Assembly: GCA_902488455.1 (NCBI GenBank)
Contig: CABTWG010000022.1
Coordinates: 1 to 17,181 of the forward strand
Direction of reading: 5' to 3'
Source of the DNA: an uncultured Peptoniphilus sp.
GTDB lineage: Bacteria > Bacillota > Clostridia > Tissierellales > Peptoniphilaceae
DNA length: 17,181 nt
This document shows positions 12,719-17,181 of the stretch, piece by piece; position 1 is the stretch's first letter, and every line of letters begins with the position of its first letter. A program made the position numbers and the translations under genes. The notes under the pieces are model-generated. The model made no database searches. It was given only the letters and a program-made list of their open reading frames with translations, and was not told the DNA's origin.

Positions 12719-15299
12719 TTTTGAAAAAGTAACCCCTATGATGAGGCAGTACTTAGAAACTAAAAAGAATTATGAAGACGCTATTCTTTTCTATAGACTA
12801 GGCGATTTTTATGAAATGTTTTTTGAAGACGCAATCACTGCTTCAAAGGAACTAGATCTCGCTTTAACAGGAAGAGATGGTGGTCTTGATGAGAAGATAC
12901 CGATGTGTGGAATACCTCACCATGTGTTTAAAAACTATCTTTCTAGGCTTATAGACAAAGGATACAAAGTAGCAATCTGTGACCAGGTAGAAGATCCTAA
13001 ACTTGCAAAGGGTATTGTAAAAAGGGAAGTTACAAAGGTTGTGACCCCTGGGACTTTCACAGACACAGACTATATAGAAGCAGGCTCAAACAATTTTATG
13101 ATGAGTCTCTATGTGAAGGACAATTCAGTTTCAATATCATATGTAGACTATTCCACAGGAATGCTTATGAGCACCAGTAGAGTTTTTATAAATTCCACTA
13201 CAAGAGATGAATATATAGGACTAATAGTATCTAAAATTTCACCGAAGGAAGTAGTTATAAATAGAGAAGCAGAAGGATATTTTGACAGAACAGTTTTAAA
13301 AAATTATTTAAGTGAAGATAATATAGATGAAATTAAGAACAAAAGATATTTAGAACATCTATCTAGCGAATTAAAAGGCGAATTTTTAAATAGCAAGTAC
13401 AGGGAAAACATCTCCCTTGAGATGCTTCTCAACTATCTTTCAAATGTATCTAAGAGCAAGCTAAACCACATAGTTAAGATTGCAGAAATAAACTTGGAAC
13501 AGAAGATGATTTTAGATGAAAACTCTATGAAGAATCTGGAGATTCTAAAAGGACTTAACTCCAATAGAAAATCTGGATCTCTCCTTGAAGTGCTAGACTA
13601 TACCAAGACTTCAATGGGGCAAAGACTTCTCAAAAGATGGATAGAAGAGCCTCTTTTAAATATTTCTGAAATAAAGAGAAGGCAAGACTATGTAGAAGAA
13701 TTTAAAGCTGACTTTATCTTCCTTGACGATGTAAGAAGCATCTTAGCGTCTATTATAGATATTGAAAGACAAATGGTTAAGATATCTGACGACGAGATAA
13801 ATCCGAGTGAATTTAATGCTCTAAAAGAGAGTTTAAAATCCATAATGGAGTTAAAATCCTATCTTGAAGACAGTAGTTTCAAGAACTTGCAAGAAATTTC
13901 ATATAGAATAGATCCTCTCTACAATATTATAGAAGAGATTGATTCTATGATCATAGAAGACGCTCCAGTTAAGACTGTGGACGTTAAATTTATAAAAGAT
14001 GGATATAGCGAAGAGCTAGACGAACTATTTAGACTTTCAAAGGATGGCAAAAAATTCCTTATAGATTTAGAAGCGAAAGAAAAAGAAGAAACTGGAATAA
14101 AAAACTTAAAGATAAAGTACAACAAAATTCTAGGATACTTTATAGAAGTTACGAAATCTGCATTGGACATGGTTCCAGATAGATATATAAGAAAGCAGAC
14201 ATTGGTAGGTTCTGAAAGATTTTTCACCATAGAGCTTAAAGAGATGGAATCGAAGATTCTAAACGCACATGAAGAAGCCAACAGCCTTCAACTTAAACTC
14301 TATGGAAATTTAATCGAAAACTTTAAAAGACATACTAGCTTACTTCTTAAAATATCAGAAATAGTTTCAGAGATTGATGTGCTTCAAGGCTTGGCTAAAT
14401 CTGCAATTGAAAATAAATTCGTAAGGCCAGATCTAAACGAAGATCGAAAAATCTCCATAAAAGATGGAAGACATCCAATAGTTGAATTTAAAAACAGAGA
14501 TGACTCATTTATTCCAAATGATACGGTTCTTGATATGGATAAAAATCTAATCCACATCATAACAGGACCGAATATGGCAGGAAAGTCCACATACATGAGA
14601 CAGATTGCTCTTATAGTTATAATGGCGCAAATCGGCAGCTTCGTACCGGCAAAATCCTGTAATATTGGTATTGTAGATAGAATATTTACAAGAATTGGCG
14701 CGTCAGACAATCTTTCAAAAGGCGAATCCACATTTATGGTTGAGATGAAGGAAGTTGCAAATATTTTAAAAAATGCAACAGATAAATCTCTAATAATACT
14801 AGATGAAGTGGGAAGAGGAACCTCAACCTTTGACGGAATGAGCATTGCTTGGGCAATTGTAGAATATATAAGCGAAAATATCGGTGCAAAAACCGTCTTT
14901 GCAACTCATTACCACGAATTATCAAAGATTGAAGAGACCTACAAAAATGTTTCCAATCTGAATATAAAAGTCAAAAAAGATGGAGAAGAAATAATCTTTT
15001 TAAGAAAGATTGTAGAAGGATGGACTGATAATTCCTATGGAATAGACGTTGCCAAACTTGCAGGAATAGATGAAAAAGTAACCAACAGGGCAGAAGAAAT
15101 TTTAAAATCTCTTGAAAAGTCTAAGAATTTAAATGTAAAAGTGAAAAAAGATGTAGTATTTGAAAAATCTCTATTCGATGTGAAAAGAGATAATTTTATA
15201 GAAGATTTGAAGAAACTAGATCCAGACTCTCTAACACCAAGAGAAGCGCTTGATCTTGTATATGAAATAAAGAAAAAATCCGGTGAATTAAATGATTAA
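12705..15299 (+). CDS. mutS: DNA mismatch repair ATPase MutS
   Basis: MutS binds mismatches as a dimer and recruits MutL. The 864-aa protein is normal for MutS1. The mismatch-reading F35-Y-E37 motif lies in the N-terminal domain (FYRLGDFYEMFF). Lever and clamp regions occupy about 270-560. The ABC-type ATPase has Walker A G621-P-N-M-A-G-K627-S-T and Walker B LIILD700-E701, followed by GRGTSTFDG and the ATHYHEL switch. Near the C-terminus E820-K-S-L-F824 resembles the beta-clamp-binding motif of other MutS proteins. Start is TTG 12705, overlapping miaB by 14 nt. The stop overlaps mutL by 8 nt. It is the second gene of the operon. Confidence 0.97.
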   Translation: MRNVDFEKVTPMMRQYLETKKNYEDAILFYRLGDFYEMFFEDAITASKELDLALTGRDGGLDEKIPMCGIPHHVFKNYLSRLIDKGYKVAICDQVEDPKLAKGIVKREVTKVVTPGTFTDTDYIEAGSNNFMMSLYVKDNSVSISYVDYSTGMLMSTSRVFINSTTRDEYIGLIVSKISPKEVVINREAEGYFDRTVLKNYLSEDNIDEIKNKRYLEHLSSELKGEFLNSKYRENISLEMLLNYLSNVSKSKLNHIVKIAEINLEQKMILDENSMKNLEILKGLNSNRKSGSLLEVLDYTKTSMGQRLLKRWIEEPLLNISEIKRRQDYVEEFKADFIFLDDVRSILASIIDIERQMVKISDDEINPSEFNALKESLKSIMELKSYLEDSSFKNLQEISYRIDPLYNIIEEIDSMIIEDAPVKTVDVKFIKDGYSEELDELFRLSKDGKKFLIDLEAKEKEETGIKNLKIKYNKILGYFIEVTKSALDMVPDRYIRKQTLVGSERFFTIELKEMESKILNAHEEANSLQLKLYGNLIENFKRHTSLLLKISEIVSEIDVLQGLAKSAIENKFVRPDLNEDRKISIKDGRHPIVEFKNRDDSFIPNDTVLDMDKNLIHIITGPNMAGKSTYMRQIALIVIMAQIGSFVPAKSCNIGIVDRIFTRIGASDNLSKGESTFMVEMKEVANILKNATDKSLIILDEVGRGTSTFDGMSIAWAIVEYISENIGAKTVFATHYHELSKIEETYKNVSNLNIKVKKDGEEIIFLRKIVEGWTDNSYGIDVAKLAGIDEKVTNRAEEILKSLEKSKNLNVKVKKDVVFEKSLFDVKRDNFIEDLKKLDPDSLTPREALDLVYEIKKKSGELND

Positions 15300-17142
15300 T
15301 ATTTTAGATGAATATACAGTTTCCAAGATTGCAGCTGGAGAGATAATAGAAAATCCAGCGTCGATAGTTAAGGAACTGCTTGAAAACTCAATAGATGCAG
15401 GAGCGAAAAATATAACTGTAGAAGTAAAGGACGGAGTCTCTAACTATATTCGTGTATCAGACGATGGATCCGGAATTGAAAAAGATGATCTAAAGTTTGC
15501 ATTTTTACGCCACGCAACCTCTAAGCTCAAAACCTCGGACGATCTATTTAACATTCACTCATTAGGATTTAGAGGTGAAGCACTTGCATCAATATCAAAT
15601 ATATCTAAACTAACATGCATCACCAAGACAGATAAAGACCAGACTGCAACTGTGGTGGAAGTTGAAAATGGAGAGATTAAAAGTGAAAAAAATATTGCAT
15701 CCAACGAAGGGACTACATTTATAATCGAAGATATTTTCTACAACACACCAGTTAGAAAAAAATATTTAAAGAGTGAAAACTTAGAATTTTCATATATATT
15801 TGACGTAGTTGAGAAGCTATCACTATCGAGATCTGACATTTCATTTACTCTTATTAGGGATGGAAAAGTTGTTGTCTCAAGCATTGCTAATGAAAATTTA
15901 AAAAATCATATCCATTCAGTGTTAGGATCAGACATTACAAGAAACTTGGTAGAGATAGACCATGAAGAAGATGGATATAAAATAAAGGGATTTATCTCAA
16001 ATAATATGCTTTATAGATCTACTAGAAACCATGAATATCTATTTGTAAATGGAAGATTTGTAAAGAACTTGGAGATAGCAAGAGCGATTGAAAAGAGCTA
16101 CAAATCTCTAATTCCACTAAATAGATTTCCAGTTTATCTTCTATATATTGAAATAGATCCTAAGCTTGTAGATGTAAATATTCATCCAAAGAAGCATGAA
16201 ATTAAACTCTCCAATGAAAATAGATTGATAGAGATTTTAGAATCCTTAATTAGAGAAAAACTATATAAAAATGCAGAAATTTTTAAATTTGACTTCGAAG
16301 AAAAAGAAGAAAAAAGCATCTTTGAAGAGTTTGATGGTAAATCAGAAAACCCTTGGTACGAAAGAGGGACACAAGGGAAAGATGCAGATACTGAATTTAT
16401 AAAAGTAATAGATGGAAGTGACTTTAAAAATGAAAAAATCGACGATGAGTCAGAAAATGATTTAACATTAGACTACTCACCAAAGAGAGAAACTATAGTC
16501 GAATACGAAAATATATCATTTAATATAGCTGATTCCTCTAATGAATATGAAGTAGAAACTCCAGGCATTCTAAAAGATCTTTTTAACTCAACATACAAAG
16601 GAAGTCTATTTAAGACATATCTTATATTCGAAAGTTATGAGGATAAGTTCTTTATTGTGGACCAACATGCAGCCCACGAGAGAATAAACTATGAAAAATT
16701 TAAAAAAGAGTTTGAAGAAAAGAAGATAGAGCGACAAGTCTTACTTAGTCCGATGCTAGTAGAAGTGACTTCGGAAGAGAGAAAGGTGCTTCTTGAAAAT
16801 ACAGAAAATTTAAAAAATCTAGGATTTTACTTTGAAGAGTTTGGTGAAAAATCATTCCTGCTTCGAGAAATCCCAATAATATTTGGGAAACCATCGGGGC
16901 TTAATTTCATCCATGAGCTACTTTCCGATTCATACGACAATCTCTACCAGGTAGACCCTTATAAAATAATGACAAAGGCGTGCAAAGCCTCTGTAAAAGC
17001 AGGGGACAATCTAAGTATAGAAGAGATAAATGAGCTTATTAAACTTCTATCTAAATGTGAAAATCCACTGACCTGCCCACACGGAAGACCAACCATAATC
17101 GAGCTTAAAAAATACGATTTAGAAAGGCTGTTTTTAAGATGA
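15292..17142 (+). CDS. mutL: DNA mismatch repair protein MutL (endonuclease type)
   Basis: MutL links mismatch recognition to strand removal. The 616-aa protein has the GHKL ATPase motifs near the N-terminus (KELLENSIDAGA, RVSDDGSGI, RHATSKL, FRGEALASIS), a charged, variable linker (about 335-425) and a C-terminal dimerisation/nuclease domain. The metal-binding endonuclease motif D457-Q-H-A-A-H-E463-R-I-N-Y-E468 is intact, as are the ACKASVKAG and C595-P-H597-G-R-P motifs. This MutL should therefore nick DNA itself, as in bacteria that lack MutH. Q482-V-L-L-S-P487 fits the Qxx(L/I)xP clamp-binding motif described for Bacillus MutL. ATG 15292 follows GGTGA (15282-15286) by 5 nt and overlaps mutS by 8 nt; the stop overlaps miaA by 4 nt. 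Confidence 0.97.
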   Translation: MINILDEYTVSKIAAGEIIENPASIVKELLENSIDAGAKNITVEVKDGVSNYIRVSDDGSGIEKDDLKFAFLRHATSKLKTSDDLFNIHSLGFRGEALASISNISKLTCITKTDKDQTATVVEVENGEIKSEKNIASNEGTTFIIEDIFYNTPVRKKYLKSENLEFSYIFDVVEKLSLSRSDISFTLIRDGKVVVSSIANENLKNHIHSVLGSDITRNLVEIDHEEDGYKIKGFISNNMLYRSTRNHEYLFVNGRFVKNLEIARAIEKSYKSLIPLNRFPVYLLYIEIDPKLVDVNIHPKKHEIKLSNENRLIEILESLIREKLYKNAEIFKFDFEEKEEKSIFEEFDGKSENPWYERGTQGKDADTEFIKVIDGSDFKNEKIDDESENDLTLDYSPKRETIVEYENISFNIADSSNEYEVETPGILKDLFNSTYKGSLFKTYLIFESYEDKFFIVDQHAAHERINYEKFKKEFEEKKIERQVLLSPMLVEVTSEERKVLLENTENLKNLGFYFEEFGEKSFLLREIPIIFGKPSGLNFIHELLSDSYDNLYQVDPYKIMTKACKASVKAGDNLSIEEINELIKLLSKCENPLTCPHGRPTIIELKKYDLERLFLR

Positions 17143-17181
17143 AAGAAAATTTACTGATAATCCTTGGTCCAACAGGTATAG
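17139..17181 (+). CDS. miaA: tRNA dimethylallyltransferase MiaA, 5' end only
   Basis: Only 14 codons lie in the window: M-K-E-N-L-L-I-I-L-G-P-T-G-I. The beta strand followed by GPTG is the start of the P-loop of MiaA, which adds the dimethylallyl group to A37 as the substrate for MiaB. The ATG overlaps the mutL TGA (ATGA, 17139-17142). Its place after mutL is the standard mutS-mutL-miaA order, which supports the call. The rest runs off the right edge. Confidence 0.85.
   Translation, partial: MKENLLIILGPTGI

Overview
The window is an AT-rich stretch (about one third G+C by eye) of a bacterial chromosome. It looks like a low-GC anaerobic Firmicute of the Tissierellia/Peptoniphilaceae type (Anaerococcus, Peptoniphilus and relatives). 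That placement is inferred from codon use, strong AGGAGG/AGGTGA ribosome binding sites, an endonuclease-type MutL, a MiaB with a long N-terminal leader, and the order glmU-prs-pth-mfd-prsA; no 16S gene or database search supports it. Nearly every base is accounted for by conserved housekeeping genes. I found no phage, insertion sequence, CRISPR array, toxin-antitoxin or defence locus.

Layout. (1) 1-345: the end of a tRNA operon, Thr (3' part only), Tyr(GTA), Gly(GCC), Arg(ACG), closed by an intrinsic terminator. A second terminator-like hairpin follows at 444-477. (2) 556-2232: a PiT-family phosphate permease and its DUF47/PhoU-like partner. (3) 2305-8683: glmU (TTG start), prs, pth and mfd, packed with overlaps or adjacent stop/start codons. 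A terminator hairpin sits on the pth stop codon just before mfd. (4) 8743-9840: a PrsA-type foldase lipoprotein with its own promoter. (5) 9931-11168, minus strand: a two-subunit ThrE-type threonine/serine exporter, separated from prsA by a bidirectional terminator. (6) 11294-17181: miaB, mutS, mutL and the first codons of miaA, an overlapping operon whose promoter diverges from that of the exporter.

Themes. glmU and prs supply UDP-GlcNAc (cell wall) and PRPP (nucleotides). pth recycles peptidyl-tRNA. mfd couples stalled transcription to excision repair. mutS and mutL carry out mismatch repair with a nicking MutL. miaA and miaB modify A37 of tRNAs reading UNN codons, and the tRNA-Tyr at the left edge is a predicted substrate.

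No undescribed system is evident. The points most worth a second look are the pth/mfd terminator arrangement, an Asp-to-Asn change in the second signature of the phosphate permease, in-frame direct repeats in the PrsA tail, and the tightly overlapped miaB-mutS-mutL-miaA operon. Three starts are assigned here from ribosome binding sites: prs at 3687, miaB at 11294 and mutS at TTG 12705.
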